Below, piece by piece: positions 43,282 through 54,200 of a stretch of 64,000 nucleotides of DNA. Both the position numbers and the translations under genes were made by a program. The stretch comes from Phytophthora sp. 'mugwort'. Lineage: Eukaryota; Oomycota; Peronosporomycetes; Peronosporales; Peronosporaceae. Each line of letters begins with the position of its first letter. Positions within the stretch are counted from its first letter, which is position 1. A model generated the notes under the pieces. That model saw only the letters and a list, made by a program, of their open reading frames with translations. It did not search any database and was not told the origin of the DNA. The DNA lies in assembly GCA_033558025.1 (NCBI GenBank), contig JAUCEF010000018.1, positions 3,100,001 to 3,164,000 on the forward strand, read 5' to 3'.

Positions 43282-46200
43282 ATGCAGCGCAACAATGGGC
43301 AGCAGATTCGAGGTGGTGGCGGTGGCAGTCGCGGACGCGGGGGATACCGCGGTCGTGGAAGAGGTCGTGGTGGTGGACGAGGTCGTGGCCCTCCTCCCAA
43401 CGGCTTCACGCACACCAGTGGGGGTCGGGGCCCCTCCAGCGGAGGCTCCTCAGAGCCCGCCATCAACCTGGATGAGAGCTTCACTATGGAGATCCACGCG
43501 GCGCTTCAAGCCCTAGTGGAGGACGGCGAGCGTACAGAGATGAGCTTCTCCCCCACGTACGACAACACGCAGCGTCGCTACATCCACTCGATGGCGCAGA
43601 AGTACGGACTGTTCTCTAAGAGCTCAGGAAAGAAAGGAGCCGGACGTTTCATTCACGTGGCCAAAGTCAAGAAGAATGCGGCCATGCAGGAGGTTTCACT
43701 GAGGCTTCCAGCTGTGCCACTTAATGCTGCTACAGTCGAGTGGTTCCCACCTGTTGTGCGAGAGTATATGGCAAGATACCCCGCTCCAGTGAAGGGCGAG
43801 ACTGAAGATCCATGGAGCGTGAAGGATCTGAGTCCACTGGCCTCGATACCTACCCGACGTCAAGGACGAGGCAGTAGCTCGTTGTTTAAGCCTCTGTCCA
43901 GTCAGTCAAAGGAGGTGGAGGTCAAGACAGTGAGAATTCCGCCTGTAGCAGCTACCAAGCTGCCGGTTTATGGATACCGAGAGCAGATTCTGGAACTGGT
44001 GGCGAATAATCAGCTTGTGGTGCTCTCCGGAGACACTGGATGTGGGAAATCGACGCAGATTCCGCAGTTTTTGTTGGATGACGCCTTAGCACGAGGACGA
44101 GGCGACAAGACGAGGATCATTTGTACTCAACCACGACGGATTAGCGCAATTTCGCTCGCAGAACGAGTTGCGCTTGAGCGTACGGGACGAGACCCGAAGG
44201 AAGTGGGCCACGCCATCCGATTCGATTCGTCTTTTGATGCGAAACGATCCAAGCTCATTTTCTGTACGACAGGAACGTTGCTAAAGTGGCTGAATAACGA
44301 TCCATTAGCTCGTGGATTCTCGCACATTATCTTGGATGAAGTACACGAGCGTGACCAGTTTACGGACTTTTTGCTTATTCTCATCAAGACGTCGATACTG
44401 AAGCAGAGACCGGACCTCAAGGTCATTCTCATGAGCGCTACTATCCAAGTTGAGAAGTTTTCGCTGTACTTCCAGCCAGAATTCCCGGCGCCGGTGCTGC
44501 AGATGCTGGGCGGTACGAATTTCCCAGTCACGACGCTGTTTCTTGAAGATGTGCTAGCGTTGCTCGAGCGTGACCGAAGTGCACCGTTACCTATCATGGA
44601 CAACTCAAGTGTAGGACGTCTTGAAGGTGGATTTCGCAGTCAGATAACGTCACAACCTGCAGATAATGGACTGGATTGTCCATTGTGTGGCGGCACGGGG
44701 TTTGCGGATGAAGAAATATTCGGGATGCACGTGGCGTCCTGTTTTGGGGAATGTAGTGCAGATTTTGGAGCACAATTAGCAACAAATGTACCAGAGGTTG
44801 GTCCCGTATCGGTACCTGTTGCTGCCATGGGAGATGTCCTACAAGCCGCATTGAGTGAGATTACGGACGACACGAAGGAGACACTACTGGCATCATACAT
44901 GAAGCAACAAGACGCACTACGACAGGATCAAGCTGTGGACTACGACCTATTGCTGCAGTTACTGTACCTTGTTAACCGTACTTTCCCACTGGATAACGAT
45001 GGCAAAGGAGCGATTCTTGTCTTTTTACCTGGATGGGAAGAGATTTCGTTTATGGAGCGAGCGCTCGGGAATTCCCCAGCAACGTCGTCAACGTATGAGA
45101 TTGCTCTTCTCCACTCGCGCTTATCGGCTCAAGAGCAGCGTCGAGCCTTCATGACGCCGCCACATGGGAAACGAAAACTGGTTTTGGCTACAAACATTGC
45201 TGAAACGAGTCTTACAATTGAAGATGTCGTGTTTGTGGTGGATTGTGGCAAGTCGAAGCAGACGCATGCTCTTGCTGCGACGTCGAGTGCGTCTTTTGTG
45301 ATGGGATTACAAACGACATGGGTAGCGCGTGCAAACTGCGTACAGCGCACAGGACGCGCTGGTCGTGTACGTGCTGGCATTTGTTTCCGTCTCTTCTCCA
45401 AGACACGATATGAATCAGCTATGAAGGAATTCATGCTACCGGAGTTGCTGACGACGCCATTGGAGGAGTTACTCTTGCAGATTAAGCTTCTTCAGCTTGA
45501 AAAGAAGCTTCATATTCACGATGCAAAGGAATTTCTGTTAGAAGCTATGGATGCACCGAGCGAGACGTCAATTGATGCCTCATTACAACGACTGCAAGAT
45601 ATGCGTGCTCTTGTGAACAGTGGAAAAGACCATCAAGCATTAACACTATTGGGATGGCATTTGGGCCACATTTGCTCGGGAGGGGTCTCCGTACAGATGG
45701 CTAAGCTTTTGCTGTGGGGACACACACTCGGCTGTTTTGATGCGATTTTGCAGACTACGTGCACATTGAGCGGCTATCGTGATCCTTTTATCAGTTTCTT
45801 GGGGATGTCAACAGACGAGCAGCGCCAGGTGGAGGCTTCGAAGAAGGCGTTTGCACGCAATGGGTCTCCGCCATCACTGACGCTGCAGAGCGACCATTTT
45901 GTGCTGTGGAAGGCGTTTGAAGCGTACCTCGATGTGCGAACACGCGGCTCATTCAAGGCGAAGGATGCGTTCTGTGCTCGGAACAAGTTACATCGCCAAA
46001 CACTGGAGCAACTGGTAGCAATTTACAAGCAGCTACAGCAGGACTTGAAAATGATGGGGCTCTCGTCCGCCACGCAGCTTGTGCCGGCTCCAGTGGCACG
46101 GACTCCTGCAGTTATGGAAAGCATCACGCCATACTTGATGGCGCTTAGTATTGGCATGTACCCGAACGCGTTGTTTAATCGCTCGGGCGGTGTGAGTCGC

Positions 46201-46764
46201 AGTTGGACTTCGAAAGAAAAAGTCAAGGTGAAATTGGACGGGGCGTCTATGGTCATGTGGACCGCTGCGAGTTCTCAGAAGCACAAGAAGAAATACGAAT
46301 CGGGACAGGATGAGGTAAGTCCGCCTGATGAGTGGCTCGTGTATCATGAAATGATGCAGTCGGAGCGCACGCGGCTTGCCAAGTATGGCACGAAATTGCC
46401 ATCGCAATTGTTACAGGCGCTTCTCATGGGTTCCGTGGAGACACAGGCAGTGGAGCAGCAGGAAGTTGACGTGGGAGCCATTAATGATGGCTCTATTGTG
46501 GCAAGCAAGTGGCTGCTCGTGCTGGACAACTGGATTGTATATGAACTGAGCAATGCTAGTGACGTGCGTTGGATTGCTCTGCTGCGTGAGCGTTTGTACG
46601 CGTCATTCATTCGACACTTGGAGCGTCTGCATGCCAACGCCCAGCAACAACATGGGGCTAAGATATTATCGGAAGCAGGTCAGCAGCTCAGACAGCATGA
46701 CGCAGAGCTTCTCCAAGCTTTACTGTCCTGGGTCTCATCTGATCTACGTCGTGGGTCACGATAG
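43282..46764 (+). CDS. DExH-box RNA helicase with RGG, R3H and a zinc-finger-like insert
   Basis: 1160 residues in one exon from ATG 43282. The first 45 residues are a Gly/Arg RGG stretch (nucleic-acid binding). An R3H-like domain follows (ALQALVEDGERTEMSF, then RYIHSMAQKYGLFSK, residues about 70-125). Helicase motifs: GDTGCGKST (I), TQPRRISAISLA (Ia), DEVHERD (II), SATI (III), then NIAETSLTIEDV (V) and QRTGRAGRV (VI), followed by the HA2 and OB-fold regions of DEAH helicases. Between the two RecA lobes sits DCPLCGGTGFADEEIFGMH-VASC, a Cx2C...Hx3C cluster resembling a ubiquitin-binding or C2HC finger. The overall layout is like DHX36/DHX57/DHX9-type DExH proteins, which remodel structured RNA or ribonucleoproteins. 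Convergent with the channel gene (142 bp). Confidence 0.9.
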   Translation: MQRNNGQQIRGGGGGSRGRGGYRGRGRGRGGGRGRGPPPNGFTHTSGGRGPSSGGSSEPAINLDESFTMEIHAALQALVEDGERTEMSFSPTYDNTQRRYIHSMAQKYGLFSKSSGKKGAGRFIHVAKVKKNAAMQEVSLRLPAVPLNAATVEWFPPVVREYMARYPAPVKGETEDPWSVKDLSPLASIPTRRQGRGSSSLFKPLSSQSKEVEVKTVRIPPVAATKLPVYGYREQILELVANNQLVVLSGDTGCGKSTQIPQFLLDDALARGRGDKTRIICTQPRRISAISLAERVALERTGRDPKEVGHAIRFDSSFDAKRSKLIFCTTGTLLKWLNNDPLARGFSHIILDEVHERDQFTDFLLILIKTSILKQRPDLKVILMSATIQVEKFSLYFQPEFPAPVLQMLGGTNFPVTTLFLEDVLALLERDRSAPLPIMDNSSVGRLEGGFRSQITSQPADNGLDCPLCGGTGFADEEIFGMHVASCFGECSADFGAQLATNVPEVGPVSVPVAAMGDVLQAALSEITDDTKETLLASYMKQQDALRQDQAVDYDLLLQLLYLVNRTFPLDNDGKGAILVFLPGWEEISFMERALGNSPATSSTYEIALLHSRLSAQEQRRAFMTPPHGKRKLVLATNIAETSLTIEDVVFVVDCGKSKQTHALAATSSASFVMGLQTTWVARANCVQRTGRAGRVRAGICFRLFSKTRYESAMKEFMLPELLTTPLEELLLQIKLLQLEKKLHIHDAKEFLLEAMDAPSETSIDASLQRLQDMRALVNSGKDHQALTLLGWHLGHICSGGVSVQMAKLLLWGHTLGCFDAILQTTCTLSGYRDPFISFLGMSTDEQRQVEASKKAFARNGSPPSLTLQSDHFVLWKAFEAYLDVRTRGSFKAKDAFCARNKLHRQTLEQLVAIYKQLQQDLKMMGLSSATQLVPAPVARTPAVMESITPYLMALSIGMYPNALFNRSGGVSRSWTSKEKVKVKLDGASMVMWTAASSQKHKKKYESGQDEVSPPDEWLVYHEMMQSERTRLAKYGTKLPSQLLQALLMGSVETQAVEQQEVDVGAINDGSIVASKWLLVLDNWIVYELSNASDVRWIALLRERLYASFIRHLERLHANAQQQHGAKILSEAGQQLRQHDAELLQALLSWVSSDLRRGSR

Positions 46765-46906
46765 ACAGACAGGAACGTGAAAAAACGAGAGTGAACGCTC
46801 CTTATACAGTGGAAACTACCGTGAGGAAGACAATTGTGCGGCAAATACGGGACTTTACTAACTCACAGAGACCCAACGCGTGTGGTGTACGAACTACTTG
46901 ACATTA

Positions 46907-49900
46907 TTACGAGAAGGAAGACCTTCGTCGCATCCGTATCTGCAGACGATTGAGCACAGCACTCGCAGGGGTCGAATACCCCGCGATTTTTGCGGCTGCA
47001 GGCTGGACAGACCCGTAATTGAGCTCCTCAGCGGCGTGAAGGAAATCGTCGATGGAGAACTCGTATTTATGCAAATACTGCATCACACAGGCGAGAGCTT
47101 TCCGTTTGCCACGGTCGCCACCGCCGTAGATGCCGACAATTCGACTCAAGATGCTTTCAAACTCGCCCAGCGTCTCGCGCAGATCGCTATCACCTCCGGA
47201 ATGACCCGTATTGACTTTACCCGAGCCGCCTTGAGTCGAAGCTGCGAGTAACCCGCTCCGTTCGCGAGCCTGCTTGATATCTTCCTGAACCAATGACCCC
47301 AGCTGTTTGACAGACGTGAGCTTGATGTGTGTAATCTTGTTGAGGAACTCTTGGATGATATTGTGGGCCATTTCCGGATAATGCATCGAGATGCGGTCGA
47401 GTCCATGCAAGCTGAGCACAAAGAGACTCATGTACGTCTTGGCACGGATGCTGGCGGCTCGTTTCGATCGCGTGAGCATGGCGATCTCCCCAAAGTAACT
47501 ACCTTCCAGCAGCGTGGCCACCACTTGCTCCTCGTTCGTGCCTGCTTTGAACACCACCTCGGCTGCTCCTTTGACGAGGAAATACATGTGACGACCCACT
47601 TGACCTTCCTTGAAGACGTATTCACCCGGCGTACAGAATTCGGGGTCCAAGATGCCCATGAGATAACTCACACAGGCATCATCTTGAGTCGCGAAGAAGC
47701 CGATTTTACTCACCACGTCTCGGTTCAAATGCAGCACCAATTGACTGCGTAGATCATCCGAAAGTGCTGCTAAGATCGTCTCTTCGTGCTCATCGTCTCG
47801 CTGCAGCAGATAGTATTCGTAGTAACGACGAAGCCGTTCGGCTAGAGGTTGGGAGATTTTACGTTCACGGAGATAAGCTTTGAGATGGTCCATTCGTTCT
47901 CGGAACGTGTCGGAGGCTTCGTTGAGCTCTTCCACGACGCTAGAGAGCGTGCCCACGACGTAAGTGAAGGTGGAGGCACCGACCAGGACGCCACAAGACA
48001 CGTAGGCGACTTCTGCAACGTTTAAAGGTGCAGTATCTCCATATCCGACTGTTGTCATCGTCGTCATGGCCCAGTACAGGAAGTACACGTACATTTCGCC
48101 GTTGGAGTTTTGTTCGGAGGAGAAAGACGCTTGTACGCCTGCTCCACCGTCTGCGCTGCGTGAAATTCGTGCGACTGTGAAGTAGCCACAAGCCAGGACA
48201 TGGGCGATAAACCCCACACGGAAGACAAGACGAACGACGCGAGCAATCGTGTGGTGAGACGAGATGGTGGCCCCTAGAGCAGTGGAGCTTTCTTCACGTT
48301 GAAGAGTGTGGATGAACTTGAAGACACGTGCGAGCTTGAATAACCGCAACGAATGGACGAGTGTTAAGCCCCACGACACGGAACCACCCGTACTTTGAAT
48401 CGACTCGTCGGATACTGCTACGATCGCTGGGATTGGAAGTGCGGACAATAAATCCATCCAGAACCAGCCTCGAAGATAGTCGCGCCATCGTGTACGTCTC
48501 TCCAATACTGGACTATGACCTTGACCGGATAAATCAACGACTTTTGCAGTCCGGAGATTGGCGACGATGTCGAGAAGAAAGGTTATCTCGACTATCACGT
48601 CCATCTCAGCGCTTAAAGTTGCACCGTCTTGACCCAAAAAGGCTGCTTCATATGGCACCGCGAAGGCGCAGTAGACGAGCAGCATCGTGTTGAAGACGTC
48701 CCAGACGAGTTTGCTCCAATGAAACGGGTTAATAGGCGTCAGGATCTGCCACTTGACGTGTTGCCACACGGATTTGGCGTTCCCGGCCTTGGCATCCTGA
48801 GAGAGCAGCCAAATCATGTTCATTCTCTCGGTGGATGAGTTGAAGACGGAAACGCCCATGGAGAGCTGAAGGTCAAGCGCTTGCAGGACTGGGAGAGGCA
48901 AGGAACGGTAGCTTCGAAGGACCCCATCCAGCAACACAGTCAACGTCGGATACAAGTTTTCGAGACCTGCTACCCCCGATACAGGGTCGTTGTTCTGCGA
49001 GACAATGTAGACACGATACCGAGCCAGCGTTTGTTCGAACACGAGGTCGTACATGGTGCTGCGTTCTTGATGATAGTCGAACAAGGCACGTTCGGCGTCT
49101 GGGAATTCCTCAATCAAGCGGTCGAAATCTTCCTTGGGAAGTGTAAAGAGGTCACTCGTCGCCTTAGCAGTGAAGGAATTGATATGAGGAGCGTATTGAA
49201 GCAAAGAGGCCTCACCAAAGACCGCTCGCTCTGTCAGCACTTCGAGTACGACAATCCAGTCGGTGTTTTCAGTGGATGTTCGTCGCACTTCGACGATTCC
49301 AGTGTTGAGAATGAACATTTCCGTTCCCATGCAGCCTTCACGCGCAAGGATATCCCCTTTCACGACGATCAAGGGCTTGATGAACATGGCCATGTCCAGT
49401 ACAAACTGAGTGCTCAGCCGTTTGAACGCCGGGATCCGGAAAAACGTGGTGCGGTACGTTTCGTGCAAGATTTCGCCGCGCAGAGAGAGCGAGAACTCGC
49501 ACAGCAGCTCGCGTTCGTCGAAGGCGCTCGTCTTGGCAATGTAGTGGCGGAAATACCGCATGAGCCGGACTTTGAGCTTGCGAGGAAGCCGCTTTTTGCG
49601 CACAAAAGCCTGAATCATGCTCAGTTTGCGTGCACGGGTCGTGGTTTCGCGGTGCCAGTTCTCTAGAATCTTGGTGAGACTGCCAATGATCAACCCGTAG
49701 CCGCTGGCGCCCACGATGGACACGCCCATGGCAAAGACGCGCTCTGCCTGATTCGTGGCGTGGATGTCGCCATACCCGACGCCGCACAGTGTGGCCACGA
49801 CCCAGTAAAAGCTGTAGACGTAGCGTTCGCTCACGCTTTTGTCCCGTACGTCCGCATTGAGCATCCACGTGATGCCTTGGTCTTCAGTGGTAAAGCCAAT

Positions 49901-50986
49901 GAGGTGCCAAAAGCACGAGAAAATGTGCGTCACCAGCAGCACTTGGCCGATCAATCGGGTGAGCCGTGCGAGAACTGCATCCAGATCGAATGCGTCTTCG
50001 ACTTTGGCCGCGAAATGCCGCAATTTGATCAAACGTGTGAGTTTCGTGATACGAAGCAGCCGGATGAGTCGCGTGAGACGCAGTGAGAGCACTTGAGCGT
50101 TATTACTCGAGACGCTCTCGTCGCTCGTACGGGTCAAAGCGGACGTTGTGGTTGTCGTTTCGAGAAAATAGTCGAGCGGGATGAACGCCAGCACGTCCGG
50201 AAGGAACCAGGATGCGAGGTAGCGCTTGGAAATGAGACGCCGGTTGCGCACCATGTTCTCGTCGTCATCGGTGTAGTAGCCTACGAAGAAGTTGTGCATC
50301 ATGTCGAGGAAAAACAAGACGTCCGAGGACACGGCGATGGCCCGAGCTGCGTTCCCGAGCTGAATCTCTGGAAACCCCATTTGTACGGGCACAATGATGG
50401 CGCTGTACAGCACGGCAACCATGACGAATGCGTCCCATGCGAGTTTTTCATTGCTGCGAGGGTCGAGCAGAGGCGGGTCGAGGATGAAACCCAGTGGCCG
50501 CTTGTAGTTGTGATAGAATTGGGCAAGCCAAATGACCAAGCGAAGACGTGGACCAGGAGGACCCGATTGGGACGCCAAGGCTGAGCGCTGTTTACGCAGT
50601 GGAGGAGGAGGTTTCCCGTCGTGATGAGACGTTTGTCCTCCTGACGCACGATTGTTTCTCATGGACGACGTCGACGACAAACGACCAACAGATCCGAGTC
50701 GGGGAGGGACATGACTGGGAACTGGAATTGTGCCTGTGAATGATCCGCGTCGCATCACGGACGGGTCGAAAGGTGTTGTGGAAGAACTGCTACGTCCCAA
50801 GGAATGCGTCATACGTGGCTGCCTCGTGTCGTCCGGTACTGCTGGTGTGACTTGAGATGCCTTTCGTGTACCATTTTTACTGAGGATTCCAGAAGTAAAT
50901 GCGCGTGGAAAGTTTGGTCGAGCACGTTGCGCAAGTGAACTCGCAGGTCCTGGAAGCGTGGCGTCCTTGAGTCCACTTCGAGTCAT
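46907..50986 (-). CDS. Tandem (two-in-one) cyclic-nucleotide-domain K+ channel
   Basis: 1359 residues without introns from ATG 50986 (upstream frame has only a TTG). Two complete CNG/HCN/KAT-like units in series. Unit 1: S1-S6 with an Arg-rich S4 (RLTRLIRLLRITKLTRLIKL), pore LCGVGYGDIHATN, C-linker, and a cyclic-nucleotide-binding domain whose cassette reads FGEASLLQYAPHINSFTA, lacking the conserved Arg. Unit 2: S1-S6 with a weaker S4 (LRLFKLARVFKFIHT), pore TTVGYGDTAPLN, and a domain with an intact cassette FGEIAMLTRSKRAASIRA. Both pores have the GYGD K+ selectivity signature. Two such chains would make a channel from two double subunits. The first 200 residues are soluble and Ser/Pro-rich, and the last 170 include a Ser/Gly-rich linker. 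Plasma membrane location is presumed. Confidence 0.9.
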   Translation of the reverse strand: MTRSGLKDATLPGPASSLAQRARPNFPRAFTSGILSKNGTRKASQVTPAVPDDTRQPRMTHSLGRSSSSTTPFDPSVMRRGSFTGTIPVPSHVPPRLGSVGRLSSTSSMRNNRASGGQTSHHDGKPPPPLRKQRSALASQSGPPGPRLRLVIWLAQFYHNYKRPLGFILDPPLLDPRSNEKLAWDAFVMVAVLYSAIIVPVQMGFPEIQLGNAARAIAVSSDVLFFLDMMHNFFVGYYTDDDENMVRNRRLISKRYLASWFLPDVLAFIPLDYFLETTTTTSALTRTSDESVSSNNAQVLSLRLTRLIRLLRITKLTRLIKLRHFAAKVEDAFDLDAVLARLTRLIGQVLLVTHIFSCFWHLIGFTTEDQGITWMLNADVRDKSVSERYVYSFYWVVATLCGVGYGDIHATNQAERVFAMGVSIVGASGYGLIIGSLTKILENWHRETTTRARKLSMIQAFVRKKRLPRKLKVRLMRYFRHYIAKTSAFDERELLCEFSLSLRGEILHETYRTTFFRIPAFKRLSTQFVLDMAMFIKPLIVVKGDILAREGCMGTEMFILNTGIVEVRRTSTENTDWIVVLEVLTERAVFGEASLLQYAPHINSFTAKATSDLFTLPKEDFDRLIEEFPDAERALFDYHQERSTMYDLVFEQTLARYRVYIVSQNNDPVSGVAGLENLYPTLTVLLDGVLRSYRSLPLPVLQALDLQLSMGVSVFNSSTERMNMIWLLSQDAKAGNAKSVWQHVKWQILTPINPFHWSKLVWDVFNTMLLVYCAFAVPYEAAFLGQDGATLSAEMDVIVEITFLLDIVANLRTAKVVDLSGQGHSPVLERRTRWRDYLRGWFWMDLLSALPIPAIVAVSDESIQSTGGSVSWGLTLVHSLRLFKLARVFKFIHTLQREESSTALGATISSHHTIARVVRLVFRVGFIAHVLACGYFTVARISRSADGGAGVQASFSSEQNSNGEMYVYFLYWAMTTMTTVGYGDTAPLNVAEVAYVSCGVLVGASTFTYVVGTLSSVVEELNEASDTFRERMDHLKAYLRERKISQPLAERLRRYYEYYLLQRDDEHEETILAALSDDLRSQLVLHLNRDVVSKIGFFATQDDACVSYLMGILDPEFCTPGEYVFKEGQVGRHMYFLVKGAAEVVFKAGTNEEQVVATLLEGSYFGEIAMLTRSKRAASIRAKTYMSLFVLSLHGLDRISMHYPEMAHNIIQEFLNKITHIKLTSVKQLGSLVQEDIKQARERSGLLAASTQGGSGKVNTGHSGGDSDLRETLGEFESILSRIVGIYGGGDRGKRKALACVMQYLHKYEFSIDDFLHAAEELNYGSVQPAAAKIAGYSTPASAVLNRLQIRMRRRSSFS

Positions 50987-51210
50987 GGTACATATGTTCT
51001 CCCTCGCTCTCTCTCTCACAAACACGTCGAGGTGTACGGGGTGGACAGAGATCACTGAAATATACCAGACATCCGTTTCGTGACAAAAGTGTCGTTTCAA
51101 GGATGAAAAAAACTTTTTTGTTTTTTATGGTGATTTTTTTGCTTTTGGATTTTTTCGAGTTCTTACGTTCCGGGTACGTTTCTAGTACTATTGTGTAGTA
51201 ATATCCTCCT

Positions 51211-54200
51211 TCAGTCACCTCGATCAATAGGGAAGATAGTCTCGAAGCTTCTCTTCTTGGAAAAGTCTACTAACATTTGATCACGCTCACGACAGATTGT
51301 GCGCGGTGGTGGGGCGACGAAAACGTGCCACGCTTTCGGTCCAAACGCTGCTGCAAGCCCCAAGACGCAGCACAAGAGCGTGACCAGCAGGGCATTCGTG
51401 AGGGCGCCGACGTAGAGAATGCCGTAAAACTCGCGTCCGAACGCGACCAAAGACGAGATGACGAACGTCACGAGCCACCAGAACAGCACAGAAGCGGTCG
51501 CAAGTAGCAGGAGAATCCGGGAACTACTCGTCGCTTCGAGCAGTAAACGAGCCGAGGCGAGCACGACAACTGCAAGGTTCTGAGCCATTCCTAGAGCCCA
51601 CAAGTCGTTGTCTCGACCCGTACTGGACCAGGAAGCTAATGGCAATAGCTCGACCGGTACCAAGACAATGAATATCGAGCCAAGTACAGCTTCAAACATC
51701 CAGTAGATAAAGCGTTTGCGGTTGAGGAAAATATGGTGATAACCGTCCTGATAGAGTCGTGGATACAAGAGCACTGTACGTGCTGAAATGTCTTCGTCAA
51801 AGACAGAGAAGACGAGCACAGGGAGAGCTGTAAAGCCAATGTTGAATAGCTGCATTAGCGTATCGAAATACGTGCTCTGACCCGAGTAGAGACAGTAAGC
51901 GCCAAAGAAGAATTGAGGCAGCACAAGAAGCACGTTCTTGTAAAAGACGTACAAGGTCAAGAGCGCAATCCTTCGATTCATGGCACGACCGTGAACCAGT
52001 ACAAGACGTTGGAGGAATCGGAACGCTGGTAAGGAATAATCACTCGCATCCGAAGCTTGGTGGCCTTCTTCGCCTGCAATCCCCACGCCAATATGTGCTC
52101 CTTGAATCATCGGGACGTCGTTGGCGCCGTCTCCAATCGCTAACGTGACTTTTGTTGGATAAAAGTTGCGTACCATTGCTACAAGCAATTCCTTTTGTTT
52201 GGGACTAATGCGAGCACAAAGCACCGAGTCGCATTGCATACAAAGTTCCAGAAAAGCCGTCTCGATACCAAAGCTCGTGACAGCTTCGATGACGGTATCA
52301 TCAAGCAATAGAGCCAAACCGGGCCTTGTTCCTCGACACTGCGCTACTATTGAGCTCATGTTACTTTGTTCCCTTTGTTCCCGAGCTTTTCGAAGCTCTC
52401 GATGAAGAAATTCAATGGCTTCGTGCTTGGATCCTTCCATCCAGGAGCTCGAGCCTTCACATAACCGGAGTAAACGCATTTCAGCGGAGATTAACCGTAC
52501 AGCATGTGCGACGTTCGTCGCGGTGTCAGCTCGATCACCTGTGAGCATCCAAATTTTGATCCCAGCAGCTCGAAATTTCTCTAGAGTTTCGGGAACTCCA
52601 TCTTGGATTTTGTCTTCAATGGCAGAAATTCCGACAAGAACCAGACGACGTTCAAGTTCCGACACAAGTCGAGCGAGTTGGTCTTCATGAGCTCCCGTAT
52701 TGTTCATTTTGAGGCTTAAGTAGCGCGAATTCCACGCGCGATATTCATCAGCACTCACTTCGCGCTCGGCAATGCACAACACACGCAATCCGGTCGCCGA
52801 GTACGTTTTTAACTGTTCTTTTGCTTGTAACACAGTGCTGGGACTGTTCGCAGACTCGCTTAAGGCCTCAAAGATGACAGAATCCGCTCCTTTGGTCAGT
52901 AAAACGATCCGTCCGGACGATTCACGACAGAGGATCGAACTCTTTTTGCGCTCACTTGTGAACTCGAACGAGTGCAGGATTTCCATCTCGACGTCCTTCC
53001 CATACACTCGGACGGTCACGTGAGTGTTGGTACGAAAACGAAGCTCGACTCCAGCTTGTGCTGCTGCGAGAACCAACGCGCGTTCGTCTGGAGATGGACC
53101 TGCGTATTCATGTGCTAGAGGTTTGGAATGATGATTGGCACTTTGTGGCGCGGTAGGCCAGATAGAGTTATTCACCGCCAGGTTAAGTAAAAACCTCTGC
53201 ATAGGCATGCTCTTGAAGCTCATGTTTCTTCGACGGGAAGTTTTTTCTGGCAATTCTTCCTCAGAACTGCTTAACAAGGTATCGCCAAGTGCTTGTTGTG
53301 TGAGCACTAAAGCACCATTTGTCTCGTCAAAAGAGAATGTTTCCCCGTCGACGTGGCACGACCGGAAGGACATTCGATTGCAGGTTAAGGTACCGGTCTT
53401 GTCAGTGAAAATGTGTTCAACAAGACCAAGTTCTTCATTCAATTCGGAAGACTGAACACAAACGACGTGTTTCTTGTCCATCGTAAGGTTTGTCGCTACC
53501 AATGAAGGACTTCGTGGAGGTAAACGCATGCCCGGGTCATTCCCGATAGCTCGGGCTTGGAAATACCGCGTGAAATCGATCGTGACTTGCAACGAAATGG
53601 GCACAAAGTTGGAAAAGAGCAGCATATAAGCCAGAAAAAGCCACACAAAGTCCACAAACGCGCTGTCTTTAATATCGTCTGGAATGTACGGATTGCGCTG
53701 CACACTCACAGAGCCAACGAGCTGTGCCTCGACAATCACCGCGACAAGTAAAATAATCATCTGCACCACGACGATCCAAACTGTAATTTGGTTGATAAAA
53801 TGGCTCAGCCAACTGCCTTTAATGGGTGTTTCCGAGGCATTCTGACGTACACGAGTATCGTCGCCAGTGTAGATGACTACGCCAATGACCCAAGGTGTGT
53901 CTTTTAGATGCGTGCCACGCAGCACCACATGCGAGATATCCAGACTTGTGGAGTGTTTCTGTGACAAAATGAGCATTCCTTTGAACTTATCGATACAACG
54001 ATTCGGCGGCTCACACTCAATACGCACATATGGCAGTAGATTTGTAGCTTGAACAGTTAATTGCTGGCCTGTAGCGGAAAAACAATCACGATACGGAGGT
54101 CGACACAATTCTGGCTGGACGAAACGGGGTTTAAGTGATGACTCGCCGTCTAGATTTGCTGTCATAACGTAACATTGGCCATTTGGAGCACCCGACGCGA

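Noticed and set aside
48881..49666. 261-codon open frame on the plus strand
   Set aside because: It is the mirror of the highly constrained channel gene on the minus strand, has no domain, and lacks its own promoter space or splice logic. Similar long antisense frames opposite VPS52 (1157-1783) and the helicase were rejected for the same reason.
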